The notes under the pieces were generated by a model. The model was not told the origin of the DNA and searched no databases. It saw only the letters and a list, made by a program, of their open reading frames with translations. From NCBI GenBank assembly GCA_009692305.1, contig SHZK01000014.1:1-64000 (forward strand): DNA of 64,000 nucleotides. Direction: 5' to 3'. This DNA comes from Gammaproteobacteria bacterium. Lineage in GTDB: Bacteria > Pseudomonadota > Gammaproteobacteria > Pseudomonadales > Pseudohongiellaceae. The position numbers were made by a program, and so were the translations under genes. Shown here piece after piece: positions 8,487-18,914 of this stretch. The stretch's first letter is position 1. The number at the start of each line of letters is the position of its first letter.

Positions 8487-8536
8487 GAAAATGGTGTCAG
8501 ATTTATTTAACCAAAGATAAATCTGATACCATTTTC
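8487..8536. repeat. Intergenic palindromic repeat
   Basis: Arm GAAAATGGTGTCAGATTTAT with loop around AACCAAAG, facing GATAAATCTGATACCATTTTC. The arms pair with a single mismatch (ATACC instead of ACACC). It lies downstream of the receptor-like gene and runs directly into the 17-bp tandem array. Confidence 0.85.
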
Positions 8537-8596
8537 AGACAGACACCATTTTCAGACAGACACCATTTTCAGACAGACACCATTTTCAAACAGCCG
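8529..8596. repeat. 17-bp tandem repeat array derived from the palindrome arm
   Basis: Three identical units CCATTTTCAGACAGACA (8529-8545, 8546-8562, 8563-8579) and a fourth divergent unit starting CCATTTTCAAACAG (8580-8596). Each unit begins with the CCATTTTC end of the adjoining palindrome, so the array probably arose by slippage or repeated end-processing of that repeat. It sits 30 bp upstream of the next start codon. Confidence 0.9.
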
Positions 8597-8626
8597 CATA
8601 ATAATAAAGAATAAGGAGATCGGACT

Positions 8627-9130
8627 ATGAGCAAAGTCAAAATCGCTGGTATCGGTGCCGGAGTCGTAGTGGTCGGCGTAATATTGTTCTGGATGTTCAC
8701 TGCCCCCTATCTTCCCAACTACGGGATTTACCGCACCCCCGGCATTCTCATCGGCGGCACGCCTACCGAAGCCCCGGCAGACTTCACGCCCCTGAATGGA
8801 GTGCATCGCGGACCTATCCTGATGCAGCAGGCCGGCTTTCCCCCGCTGGTCATTTATCTTAGCTGGGTCGCGACGCCCGATGGTGTCATCACAGCCACTC
8901 GTCCCGACGGTGGTTATTGGGCCAGACGGGTGCGGGAACGGGGAGGCGACGGTAAACTGCGCATAGGCGATGCCACCTATACCATGACTGCGACCGAGAT
9001 TTTGGGAGACCAACGCCTCGAGATGATGAGCCAGTGGGCTGCCAAGTCCGGCCGCACGCTCGATCAAACCACTTCTGAAGGTGCCGAGCCCTTGCGCGAC
9101 TGGGAAGTTTTCTTCTGGACGCCCAGGTAA
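8627..9130 (+). CDS. Small membrane-anchored protein of unknown function
   Basis: A 167-residue protein with one N-terminal membrane anchor (residues about 6-25, IAGIGAGVVVVGVILFWMF) and a soluble domain of about 140 residues facing the periplasm if the anchor behaves as a signal anchor. The domain has a pattern of strands (LVIYLSWVATPDGVITATRP, KLRIGDATYTMTATEI) and ends DWEVFFWTPR. It loosely recalls split-barrel flavin-binding proteins, but I see no decisive motif and do not assign a function. An AAGGAG ribosome site stands 8 bases before the ATG. The 17-bp repeat array occupies the region where its promoter would be expected. Confidence 0.65.
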   Translation: MSKVKIAGIGAGVVVVGVILFWMFTAPYLPNYGIYRTPGILIGGTPTEAPADFTPLNGVHRGPILMQQAGFPPLVIYLSWVATPDGVITATRPDGGYWARRVRERGGDGKLRIGDATYTMTATEILGDQRLEMMSQWAAKSGRTLDQTTSEGAEPLRDWEVFFWTPR

Positions 9131-9162
9131 AGAAATAACTCTCTTCCGTACCTTCTTTCTAA

Positions 9163-10137
9163 CTATTTCCCTGTCCTCTGCTGCTGACCCCGATCGGGGT
9201 CAGCCTGGTCGCCCACGACCGTGGTTCGGGTTCTGCTGATATATGGGTAGATGAATACCACCGCCACGATGATGCCGGCGCCGAAGTAAAAGGCAGCGTT
9301 CAGTTCCTTCTGTTCATCCAGAATCAAAATCGCCAGCACGATCGCGTAGATCGGTTCCATGTTCACCGCCAGCGCGCTGGCATAGGCGGATAAATGCCGC
9401 AGTGCTTTCAGTGACAGTGCGAACGGCAACAATGTGCAGGCGATGGCCAGCACGGCGAGCCAGAACAGATCCTCTGGTGGCGGTAAATCAAACAGCGTTG
9501 CAGGTTCCGGGAAGAACGCCGCACTGGCAGTTAGTTGCTCTGGCAAGATGCCGTACAAATTCGCGACCAATAATACGAACAAGCCACCACTGAGCATTTC
9601 CAGGGTCGTGGCGGTTAACGAATCCGTGCGATACACCAGACGTTTGTTGTAAGCACTGAACACAGATACGAACAGTGCCGACAAAATTCCTACCGCAATA
9701 CCGGCATTCATCGAATCCGGTGTACCGCCTACCACTAGCGCGATTCCCGGCAACACCAGCAAGCCGAGGATGAGTTCTTTCAGTACAAACTTGCGCCCGG
9801 TAACGATCGGCTCAATCACGCACAGGAACACAGGTACCGTTGCCATGCAGGTGGCGGCGACCGACGCATTGGCGAGTTTGATCGCACCATAGAACGTCAG
9901 CCAGTGCAGCCCTACCATAACGCCCACGCCACAGAACGCCGCGAGATGTCTGCCGGACAAGCGCGACAGTCCGCGCCACACTCGAGGTACGCACAGCAAC
10001 ATGGCGGCGACCAATAACATGCGCCACAGCACCAGCGGTACAGCGGGAATGGTTATCAGCTTGCCGATGATGGCCGTGAATCCCCACAGGAATACACAGA
10101 AGTGTATCTGCAGCCAGGCTCTGCCGGTGTCGGTCAT
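9163..10137 (-). CDS. DMT-superfamily (EamA) transporter
   Basis: A 324-residue inner membrane protein of the drug/metabolite transporter superfamily, with ten predicted helices in two EamA repeats. The first repeat starts LQIHFCVFLWGFTAIIGKLI; the second ends with ALAVNMEPIYAIVLAILIL, the typical helix-9 EP motif. These carriers export amino acids, nucleosides or other small metabolites; specificity cannot be read here. The C-terminal tail is charged and cytoplasmic. It is preceded on the same strand by katG, but a strong terminator lies between them, so it is probably a separate transcript. Confidence 0.88.
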   Translation of the reverse strand: MTDTGRAWLQIHFCVFLWGFTAIIGKLITIPAVPLVLWRMLLVAAMLLCVPRVWRGLSRLSGRHLAAFCGVGVMVGLHWLTFYGAIKLANASVAATCMATVPVFLCVIEPIVTGRKFVLKELILGLLVLPGIALVVGGTPDSMNAGIAVGILSALFVSVFSAYNKRLVYRTDSLTATTLEMLSGGLFVLLVANLYGILPEQLTASAAFFPEPATLFDLPPPEDLFWLAVLAIACTLLPFALSLKALRHLSAYASALAVNMEPIYAIVLAILILDEQKELNAAFYFGAGIIVAVVFIYPYISRTRTTVVGDQADPDRGQQQRTGK

Positions 10138-10183
10138 GGTTGAATCATTCCAGTTTCAGGGGCTGCTATTATGGCAGACATCC

Positions 10184-10222
10184 AAAAAAAAAATCCCCGC
10201 ATCACGCTTGATGCAGAGATTT
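10184..10222 (-). terminator. Rho-independent terminator of katG
   Basis: On the minus strand CTCTGCATCA, loop AGCG, then TGATGCGGGG and a run of nine T. All ten stem positions pair (two as G-T). It lies 34 bases past the katG stop codon. Confidence 0.85.
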
Positions 10223-10255
10223 ATTCCGAACCCGGATTTGAATGATGCTATCCGA

Positions 10256-12598
<2,343 letters not shown>

Positions 12599-12778
12599 CT
12601 AGCTCATGAAATATTTGAATCCCTGCAGCACCAGCGCCAGCGCCATTAACGGTGCAATCCAGCGGCTCAGGCGCTGCAGTTTTTCCGGGGAGGGTTCGGT
12701 GCCGTATTTTTCCAGCAGTGAAACAATAATCGCAAGGGCTGCGAATAATACGACGATAATTGAAATCAGATTCAGCAT
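12599..12778 (-). CDS. Small two-helix membrane protein of unknown function
   Basis: A 59-residue protein starting MLNLISIIVVLFAALAIIVS, with two hydrophobic helices (about 3-21 and 40-55) joined by a charged loop containing EKYGTEPSPEKLQRLSRW. The most plausible start is the ATG at 12778, since the open frame upstream (to 12889) adds an uncharged, non-membrane segment with no ribosome site. It lies 20 bp past the stop of the hydrolase gene at 12798 on the same strand and may be co-transcribed with it. I do not recognise the family. Confidence 0.6.
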   Translation of the reverse strand: MLNLISIIVVLFAALAIIVSLLEKYGTEPSPEKLQRLSRWIAPLMALALVLQGFKYFMS

Positions 12779-12797
12779 GGGTCTATCACCGTAACTG

Positions 12798-13613
12798 CTA
12801 TAACAAATACTGATCGAACCAGCCAACCAATGACTTCGCTGCCAGCACGCCACCTTCACCGGCGAACAATCCGTGTGGTGCGCCTTCAATCACGACAAAT
12901 TCGCTATTTACACCAGCGGCTTTCAGTGCCTCATGCATGCGCTCGCTGTGGGAGATTGGTACCAGCTCATCGGCGTTACCATGTACCAACAGTGTGGCAG
13001 GGTCATCAGCGCTGACAAAATCGATGGGAGAAATGCCGGGAGCCAATGCCGGGTCGAAATTCAAGGCAGGAAAGTTGTCGTTAGGTCCAGCCAGGCCGCG
13101 GATATCTACTGGCGGCATATAGGCGACCACGGCGGCGGGTCGGTGCGTAGTCTTCTCGTCTGTGTACAAACCCAGCATCAATGACAGATGGCCGCCGGCA
13201 CTGATACCTGACACGCCAAGGCGCTCTGCATCTACGCCATATTCACCGGCGTGATCGCCGATGAATTGAAATGCCTGAGCCACATCACTCCAGGCTTCCG
13301 GCACGAAATAGCGTGGACTGCTGCCGTGGCGCACCGCGAATACGGTGTAGCCCGCTGCCACCAGGGGCACGAACATGGATTCATAAGCACTTTGCATGCC
13401 TTCGCTGGACATCCAGCCGCCACTGATCATGTAGGCGACGCCGGCACCATTGGCATTGCGCTCTGGTTTATACACATCCAGTACCAGCGCCATGCCGTCT
13501 TTATGGCCATAGACCACGTCGCGAATGGTTTCGGCGCGGGCGGGCGCGCTCAATACGGTGATACCAATGGCTATAAATAAGAGATGGGTTGAGATAAAGC
13601 GTAAAAGTCGCAT
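12798..13613 (-). CDS. Exported alpha/beta hydrolase (esterase/BD-FAE-like)
   Basis: A 271-residue alpha/beta hydrolase with a signal peptide (MRLLRFISTHLLFIAIGITV, cleavage near ARAET). The oxyanion segment is YMISGGWMSS near residue 65. The nucleophile is Ser138 in GVSGISAGGH; the acid lies in LLVHGNADELVP and the histidine in EGAPHGLF, the usual carboxylesterase/prolyl-oligopeptidase-like triad order. It resembles exported acyl or feruloyl esterases of the BD-FAE type; the substrate is not known. The 59-residue membrane protein gene follows 20 bp downstream. Confidence 0.85.
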   Translation of the reverse strand: MRLLRFISTHLLFIAIGITVLSAPARAETIRDVVYGHKDGMALVLDVYKPERNANGAGVAYMISGGWMSSEGMQSAYESMFVPLVAAGYTVFAVRHGSSPRYFVPEAWSDVAQAFQFIGDHAGEYGVDAERLGVSGISAGGHLSLMLGLYTDEKTTHRPAAVVAYMPPVDIRGLAGPNDNFPALNFDPALAPGISPIDFVSADDPATLLVHGNADELVPISHSERMHEALKAAGVNSEFVVIEGAPHGLFAGEGGVLAAKSLVGWFDQYLL

Positions 13614-13724
13614 GCAGGGCTCCAGTTGTCAGGGGATAGCAGGAATGATCTGGTAATGACAGCGAGTGAGACTAACGGGCGGGCACGACGGCGTCAATGC
13701 GGCGGCCACTGCTCAACATCAGTA

Positions 13725-13937
13725 CGCTGTGAAATCGGCGCTGAGCAGGAACAGGAATACAAGCGCCCGATACTGGAAACCTACCAAACCCAGGGTCATC
13801 CCTACTACGCGTCAGCACGTCTGTGGTACGACGGCGTCATCGAGCCGGCGCAGACGCGAGCAGTACTCGCCCGCTGTCTGGAGATTTCCCACAACGCACC
13901 AATCGCAGACACCCGCTTCGGCGTGTTCCGCATGTAA
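13725..13937 (+). pseudogene. 3' remnant of a methylcrotonyl-CoA carboxylase beta-subunit gene
   Basis: About 65 codons encode the C-terminal tail of the carboxyltransferase subunit of methylcrotonyl-CoA (or related acyl-CoA) carboxylase: EQEYKRPILETYQTQGHPYY, ASARLWYDGVIEPAQTRAVL and the terminal TRFGVFRM before a stop at 13935-13937. The family is about 530 residues long and nothing of the catalytic body is present upstream, where the frame loses similarity at about 13725. No start codon or ribosome site makes sense for this piece. It sits between two unrelated genes on the other strand, so it is a fossil left by deletion or transfer. Confidence 0.75.
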
Positions 13938-13951
13938 AAAAAGTACCAGGT

Positions 13952-15211
13952 TTATTCGAGCGCCTGATACACCATCGTTGGATACTTCAAGCGTATGTCA
14001 TTGGTGTTGGGTAGTTGATTGATCATCAGCAGAATGCTGAGTCCTGATGTGGGATCTATTCTATAGATTGAGCCATATGCACCACCCCAGCCGAACGCGC
14101 CAACCCCATCCATGCCATTCGCGCCGTACTGATCCGTGGTTTCGAAGCCGAGTCCGAAGCCGCGACCATTGTCAGAGTGCAAGTTGCCAACCTGATTCGT
14201 GGACATGAGTTCGACTGATCGTGGTGACAGGATGCGTACACCGTAGGCTTCGCCGCCGCCACGAATCATCTCGAGGAAACGGGCATAATCCCGCGCTGTA
14301 GAAACCAGTCCGGCGCCGCCGGCAAAATTGCGGCGCGGGCCATCCACATAATGCCCCTGACCGCGTGGGCCTTCGGGAGCGCGCACAGCCTTGCCTTCGC
14401 TGTCGCTGGCATACACCGCCACCAGGCGCTCGCGTTTTTCCGTTGGCACGAAGAATTGAGTGTCTTCCATTTTCAACGGGCCGGTAATGCGTGTGCTGAT
14501 GAGTTGATCGAGTGTCATGCCAGAGGCGCGCTCCGCGACACAGCCCAGCACATCAGTGTTATAACCGTAGACCCAGGCTTCGCCTGGTTGGGCGAGAAAT
14601 GGTACCGAGGCGAGGCGTGCCATGGTGGTACATACCGGTTCATCCTTGTCAGCCGTATACCAACCCATGCCCGCAGCTGGTCCAAGTCCCTTTGCGCTAT
14701 AGAGTTCGGCGATATGCGCCTGCGTCCCGTAAGAGATGCCGGCGGTGTGCGTGAGCAAGTCGCGCAGGGTAATTTCGCGCCGGGCGGGCACGATCTTCAT
14801 GCCTGCATCACTTAGCTCAGCTACCGTCGTGGTTTTCCATTCAGGAATAAAACGACTGACCGGATCACCGATGTTGAGCTTGCCTTCTTCCATCAGGGAC
14901 AGGATTACGACGCTGGTGAGCGCCTTGGTCTGGGAAGCAATCCGGAACATGCTGGTTGGCGTCATGGCCCGACCCGATTCCCGGTCACTCCAGCCGACCG
15001 CGTGTTCATAGGCGACGCTGCCGTTCTGCATTACCAGTGCCACCGCGCCCGCCAGTTGGCCAGTATCCACATACCCCTGCAGTACCCCATCGAGACGGGC
15101 GAGCCGATCCCGATCCAGACGCAGGTCATTTTGTGCCTGTGCTGTCAGCGGCAGTAAGACCAAGAGAGCCAGGATTGAAGCGGTACGCAGCAGTAGGCGA
15201 AAAGGTGACAT
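13952..15211 (-). CDS. Exported serine hydrolase, class C beta-lactamase/esterase family
   Basis: A 419-residue periplasmic or secreted serine hydrolase of the beta-lactamase class C/esterase EstB fold. A signal peptide (MSPFRLLLRTASILALLVLL) ends near AQAQN. The catalytic S-x-x-K is Ser93-Gln-Thr-Lys96 (FRIASQTKALTS); the Y-x-N motif is YGYNTDVLG; the third motif is AFGWGGAYGS near residue 370, which fits esterase-type members better than true cephalosporinases. Its ATG at 15211 follows an AGGAG site. It is a single gene, tail to tail with the carboxylase remnant. Confidence 0.9.
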   Translation of the reverse strand: MSPFRLLLRTASILALLVLLPLTAQAQNDLRLDRDRLARLDGVLQGYVDTGQLAGAVALVMQNGSVAYEHAVGWSDRESGRAMTPTSMFRIASQTKALTSVVILSLMEEGKLNIGDPVSRFIPEWKTTTVAELSDAGMKIVPARREITLRDLLTHTAGISYGTQAHIAELYSAKGLGPAAGMGWYTADKDEPVCTTMARLASVPFLAQPGEAWVYGYNTDVLGCVAERASGMTLDQLISTRITGPLKMEDTQFFVPTEKRERLVAVYASDSEGKAVRAPEGPRGQGHYVDGPRRNFAGGAGLVSTARDYARFLEMIRGGGEAYGVRILSPRSVELMSTNQVGNLHSDNGRGFGLGFETTDQYGANGMDGVGAFGWGGAYGSIYRIDPTSGLSILLMINQLPNTNDIRLKYPTMVYQALE

Positions 15212-15469
15212 GGGAACTCCTGTTATTTTTATGCTGGGTGGCAGTATACCTTATCAGATGCAAGGGAGAGGAGGCTTGTTCCAGTATCGCGGTACCGTTT
15301 AGTGCGGCGTCAAAGTGGGCCTGGTTGATCCGAAGCAATGCTGCATTTGATCTATGAAGCCGGCCCAATTTGGAGTCTAATAGCCCCCAATTTACAGCCT
15401 AAAGAACCCGATCTGTTCACCGTACCACAACAATTCACACACGCACCGCTGTCGCGGTTGGAGTGCACT

Positions 15470-16231
15470 ATGTACCTTTCGAGAAAACTAAAATTCACAC
15501 TGGTAGCCAGTTTTGCGCTGACCGCTCTGGCATTAACCAGCGGTGCGGTCACTGCCGCCGCGGCTGATGTAGCTGCTGCCCTGGCCCACGCCGATCGTCC
15601 CGCTGCTGACGCCGCTGACGATGCGCGTCGCAAGCCTGTTGAAACACTGGCATTCGCTGGTCTTGAAACCGGCATGACGGTGCTGGATATGGAAGCAGGT
15701 GGTGGCTATTACACCGAAATTCTGGCTCGGGCAGTAGGCGCAGACGGCACAGTTATCATGCAAAACCCGCCGGCATTCGATGGTTTTATAGGTGATGCGC
15801 CGGCCACTCGATCCGCTGCTCTATCGAATGTACGTGTGAGTCGCACCAACTTTGATGCATTGGATGTGGCCGATGGTTCGGTGGATATGGTTACCTGGAT
15901 TCTTGGACCCCATGAACTGGGTTTTGCACCAGGTGGAGTCAGCCTGGGTGATCCAGCCAAGACCTTTAGCGAGATTGCCCGCGTACTCAAGCCCGGCGGA
16001 GTATTTTTGGCCGTGGATCACATAGCACCTGATGCCGCCGGTATCGAAGCAGGTGGGACCTTGCACCGGATCGAAGAAAGTCTGGTAACACAGATGGCGA
16101 GCGCCGCTGGACTTACCGTGTCACGCAGTTCTGATCTGCTGAAGAACCCAGATGATCAACTCGCCACCGGCGTGTTCGACCCAGCCGTGCAGGGCAAGAC
16201 CAGCCAGTTTATGGGACTGTACACCAAGTAA
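15470..16231 (+). CDS. Exported class I methyltransferase-like protein
   Basis: A 253-residue protein that combines a Sec signal peptide (MYLSRKLKFTLVASFALTAL, cleavage near AAAAD) with a Rossmann-type methyltransferase fold. The SAM motif I appears as GMTVLDMEAGGGYYTEILA, motif III-like sequence as DVADGSVDMVTWI, and the post-motif ARVLKPGGVFLAVDH is typical. SAM is not expected in the periplasm, so the protein may have lost methyltransferase activity or bind another ligand. Homologous exported proteins are common in proteobacteria but I know of no assigned role. The ATG at 15470 gives the signal peptide; an upstream start at 15338 would bury it. Confidence 0.78.
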   Translation: MYLSRKLKFTLVASFALTALALTSGAVTAAAADVAAALAHADRPAADAADDARRKPVETLAFAGLETGMTVLDMEAGGGYYTEILARAVGADGTVIMQNPPAFDGFIGDAPATRSAALSNVRVSRTNFDALDVADGSVDMVTWILGPHELGFAPGGVSLGDPAKTFSEIARVLKPGGVFLAVDHIAPDAAGIEAGGTLHRIEESLVTQMASAAGLTVSRSSDLLKNPDDQLATGVFDPAVQGKTSQFMGLYTK

Positions 16232-16270
16232 ATTCAAGCAGGCAATTGCAGAAAATAGTAACGAGTCAAA

Positions 16271-16310
16271 AACAGAAAGCAGGAAGGGAAGCAGAAAGCT
16301 GCTTTCTGTT
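16271..16310. terminator. Long hairpin between convergent genes
   Basis: AACAGAAAGCAG at 16271-16282 and its exact complement CTGCTTTCTGTT at 16299-16310 form a 12-bp stem with a 16-base loop, 40 bases past the methyltransferase-like gene. It has no long T-run, so its role as a terminator is inferred from position only. Confidence 0.45.
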
Positions 16311-16322
16311 TACTTGTTGCTT

Positions 16323-16365
16323 AGATGGAAGGATTCGAACCTGCAACCTCCAGCAGGAAGCGTTA
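16323..16365 (-). other. Possible tRNA 3'-end remnant
   Basis: On the minus strand the segment GGTTGCAGGTTCGAATCCTT has a T-arm-like core (GCAGG, TTCGAAT, CCTTC with one mismatch) followed by CCATCTA. No cloverleaf can be drawn upstream, and no CCA end follows. It may be a fragment left by an integrated element or chance similarity. Confidence 0.3.
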
Positions 16366-16393
16366 ACCCACGTGTTTGTTTTTTATGATTGCA

Positions 16394-18703
16394 TCACGCC
16401 TTGGATTTATTGGCGGCTTGCTTGAGCAAATCCCCAAATGTTCCCGTAGTTGCCGGTGCGGCAGTCGGTTTTTTAGTTGCCTTATAGTCTTTCCCTGGTT
16501 GTTTATCAGCCGCAGCCTTCGCCGCAGGTAGTTCATCATCGAGACGCATTGAGAGGGCGATGCGATTACGCTTCTCATCCACCTCCAGCACTTTCACCTT
16601 CACCACATCACCAGTCTTTACTACCGCATGAGGATCCTTCACAAACTGATTGGCCAGTGCCGAGATGTGCACGAGTCCGTCCTGGTGTACGCCGATATCC
16701 ACGAAGGCGCCAAAGTTGGTGACATTGGTGATTACGCCTTCCAGGGTCATGCCGGGTTTTAAATCCTTCACGACTTCGATGCCGTCCTTGAATGCCGCTG
16801 TCTTGAATTCGGGGCGCGGATCGCGACCGGGTTTTTCCAGTTCGGCGAGAATATCGGTGACGGTAGGCAAACCGAATTTGTCATCGGTGTAATCACTCGC
16901 GTTCAATGATTTGAGAAACTGCGGATCGCCGATGATGTCGCTGATTTTTTTCTTTGTGGTGCTGAGGATTTTCTTTACCACGCTGTAGGATTCCGGATGC
17001 ACGGCAGACGCATCCAGCGGATTGTCACCACCGACGATGCGCAGAAAACCCGCCGCCTGTTCAAAACTTTTTTCGCCAAAGCGGGGCACTGCTTTCAGTG
17101 CTGTGCGGTTCTTGAATTCACCGTGCGCATTGCGATGCTGCACAATATTGGTGGCGATCGTGGGGCTCAGTCCTGACACGCGTTTCAGTAACGCGGCCGA
17201 GGCCATGTTCACGTTTACACCGACAGCATTCACGCAGTCTTCCACCACCGCATCCAGACTCTGGCTCAATTTGATCTGATTGACGTCGTGTTGATACTGA
17301 CCAACACCGATGGATTTCGGATCGATCTTCACCAGTTCTGCCAAAGGGTCTTGCAAGCGGCGTGCGATGGAGATGGCGCCGCGCACAGTCACATCGAGAT
17401 CAGGAAATTCCTCACGCGCGACATCGGACGCTGAATATACCGAGGCACCGGATTCATTCACCATCGCCTTGTTCAGTTTTAATTCCGGATGCCGTTTAAT
17501 CAAATCACCAGCGAGCTTGTCGGTTTCCCGCGAGGCGGTGCCATTGCCGATGGCGATCAGGGCAACTGCGTGCTTCTTGCATAATTTCGCGAGCACGGCG
17601 ATGGATTCGTCCCACTGGTTCCTCGGCACATGGGGGAAGATAGCCGTGTCTTCCAGAAACTTGCCGGTGTGGTCTACTACGCACACTTTCACTCCCGTGC
17701 GCAGGCCCGGGTCCAGTCCCAGAATTACTTTGTTGCCAGCGGGAGGAGACAGCAGAATGGCTTTCATGTTTTCGGTGAAGACACGAATCGCTTCAAGGTC
17801 AGCTTGTTCGCGCAGATGACCCAGGATATTGGTTTGCAGGTGGGTCAGCAGTTTCACGCGCCAGGTCCAGCGCACCACGCCACGCAACCACTCATCTGCC
17901 GCACGCCCCTTGTCTTCGATGCCAGTGTGGCGGGCAATCAGCAATTCACAGGTATCGGTCTCACCAGCGGCGATACCGGCACTGCCGATTTCCACAGCCA
18001 GAAAGCCTTCCTTGCGTCCGCGAAACACGGCCAGCGCGCGGTGTGACGGAATCTTGTTGAGCCGTTCGCTATAGGCGAAATAGTCGGTGAACTTCGATGC
18101 TTCCGCCTTCTTGTCTGCAATTACAGTTGCCCGCAGCTCGCCCTGATCCCATAAATGTTTGCGCAACTGACCGACGAGGGCCGCGTCTTCGCTGAACCGT
18201 TCCATCAAAATAAATTTGGCACCTTCCAGTGCTGCTTTCGTGTCGGCGATGTCGTTGTTGCGTCCATCCTTGTCGATATACTTCGCGGCTTCTACTTCAG
18301 GATCAACGTTGGGATCACCATACAAAATATCTGCCAACGGTTCCAGTCCAGCTTCAATGGCAATCATCGCCTTCGTGCGTCGCTTCGGTTTATAGGGCAG
18401 GTAGATGTCTTCCAGTTCAGTCTTGGTCTCGGCCGCGTGTATCTGGTGCTCTAGGGCCGGGGTGAGCCTCTCCTGTTCCTTGATGCTGGCGATGATGACG
18501 TCGACTCGCTCCTGCATCTCGCGCAAATAGCGCAGTCGCACTTCCAGATCTCTGAGTTGCAAATCGTCGAGGCCGCCGGTGACTTCCTTGCGGTAACGGG
18601 AAATGAACGGCACGGTGGAGCCTTCGTCCAGCAGAGTGACAGCTGCAGCGACTTGTTGCGGCTTGATGGAGAGTTCAGTGGCAATTTTTTGTTCGATATT
18701 CAT
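16394..18703 (-). CDS. tex: Tex-family RNA-binding transcription accessory protein
   Basis: A 769-residue cytoplasmic protein of the Tex/YhgF family, which binds nucleic acid and influences transcription and stress survival. The order is N-terminal helix-turn-helix region (ATELSIKPQQVAAAVTLLDE), the YLPYKPKRRTKAMIA segment, a YqgF-like RNase H fold (ILGLDPGLRTGVKVCVVDHTG near 330), helix-hairpin-helix repeats (around 500-560), and a C-terminal S1 RNA-binding domain (GMTLEGVITNVTNFGAFVDI near 650) with a short low-complexity Lys/Ala tail. Full length for the family. The upstream region carries a 12-bp-period A-rich repeat. Confidence 0.96.
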   Translation of the reverse strand: MNIEQKIATELSIKPQQVAAAVTLLDEGSTVPFISRYRKEVTGGLDDLQLRDLEVRLRYLREMQERVDVIIASIKEQERLTPALEHQIHAAETKTELEDIYLPYKPKRRTKAMIAIEAGLEPLADILYGDPNVDPEVEAAKYIDKDGRNNDIADTKAALEGAKFILMERFSEDAALVGQLRKHLWDQGELRATVIADKKAEASKFTDYFAYSERLNKIPSHRALAVFRGRKEGFLAVEIGSAGIAAGETDTCELLIARHTGIEDKGRAADEWLRGVVRWTWRVKLLTHLQTNILGHLREQADLEAIRVFTENMKAILLSPPAGNKVILGLDPGLRTGVKVCVVDHTGKFLEDTAIFPHVPRNQWDESIAVLAKLCKKHAVALIAIGNGTASRETDKLAGDLIKRHPELKLNKAMVNESGASVYSASDVAREEFPDLDVTVRGAISIARRLQDPLAELVKIDPKSIGVGQYQHDVNQIKLSQSLDAVVEDCVNAVGVNVNMASAALLKRVSGLSPTIATNIVQHRNAHGEFKNRTALKAVPRFGEKSFEQAAGFLRIVGGDNPLDASAVHPESYSVVKKILSTTKKKISDIIGDPQFLKSLNASDYTDDKFGLPTVTDILAELEKPGRDPRPEFKTAAFKDGIEVVKDLKPGMTLEGVITNVTNFGAFVDIGVHQDGLVHISALANQFVKDPHAVVKTGDVVKVKVLEVDEKRNRIALSMRLDDELPAAKAAADKQPGKDYKATKKPTAAPATTGTFGDLLKQAANKSKA

Positions 18704-18795
18704 GACGATTCCGCGTTCCCGGATGGATGGGAAATTTGTTGGCGATTGCGAATGGTTACAAAGAAGCGGGGGATTCTACGAGATAAGGGAGGCTG

Positions 18796-18855
18796 AGTAA
18801 AAATAAAGAGAAAAATAATGAGAAAAATAAAGCGAAAATTAAAGTGAAAAGTTTA
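18796..18855. repeat. A-rich 12-bp degenerate tandem repeat upstream of tex
   Basis: Five units of 12 bases with consensus GNGAAAAATAAA (18796-18807, 18808-18819, 18820-18831, 18832-18843, 18844-18855). The A-tracts recur at a near-helical spacing, so the stretch may be bent. It lies about 95-150 bp before the tex start codon and next to the hairpin at 18863. Confidence 0.7.
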
Positions 18856-18862
18856 GTAAAGC

Positions 18863-18890
18863 GGTGGCGCGCCGTGTTGCGCGCGCCACC
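18863..18890 (-). terminator. GC-rich hairpin ending the receptor/exported-protein transcript
   Basis: GGTGGCGCGC at 18863-18872 pairs perfectly with GCGCGCCACC at 18881-18890 around an eight-base loop. On the minus strand the stem is followed by a T-rich stretch, as in an intrinsic terminator, 25 bases past the stop of the exported protein gene. Confidence 0.65.
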
Positions 18891-18914
18891 GGTAATCTGC
18901 AAAGTTTACTTGTG

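Noticed and set aside
8529..8596. Short direct repeats as a CRISPR array
   Set aside because: Units are 17 bases with no spacers between them, and no cas genes are near; this is a plain tandem repeat.
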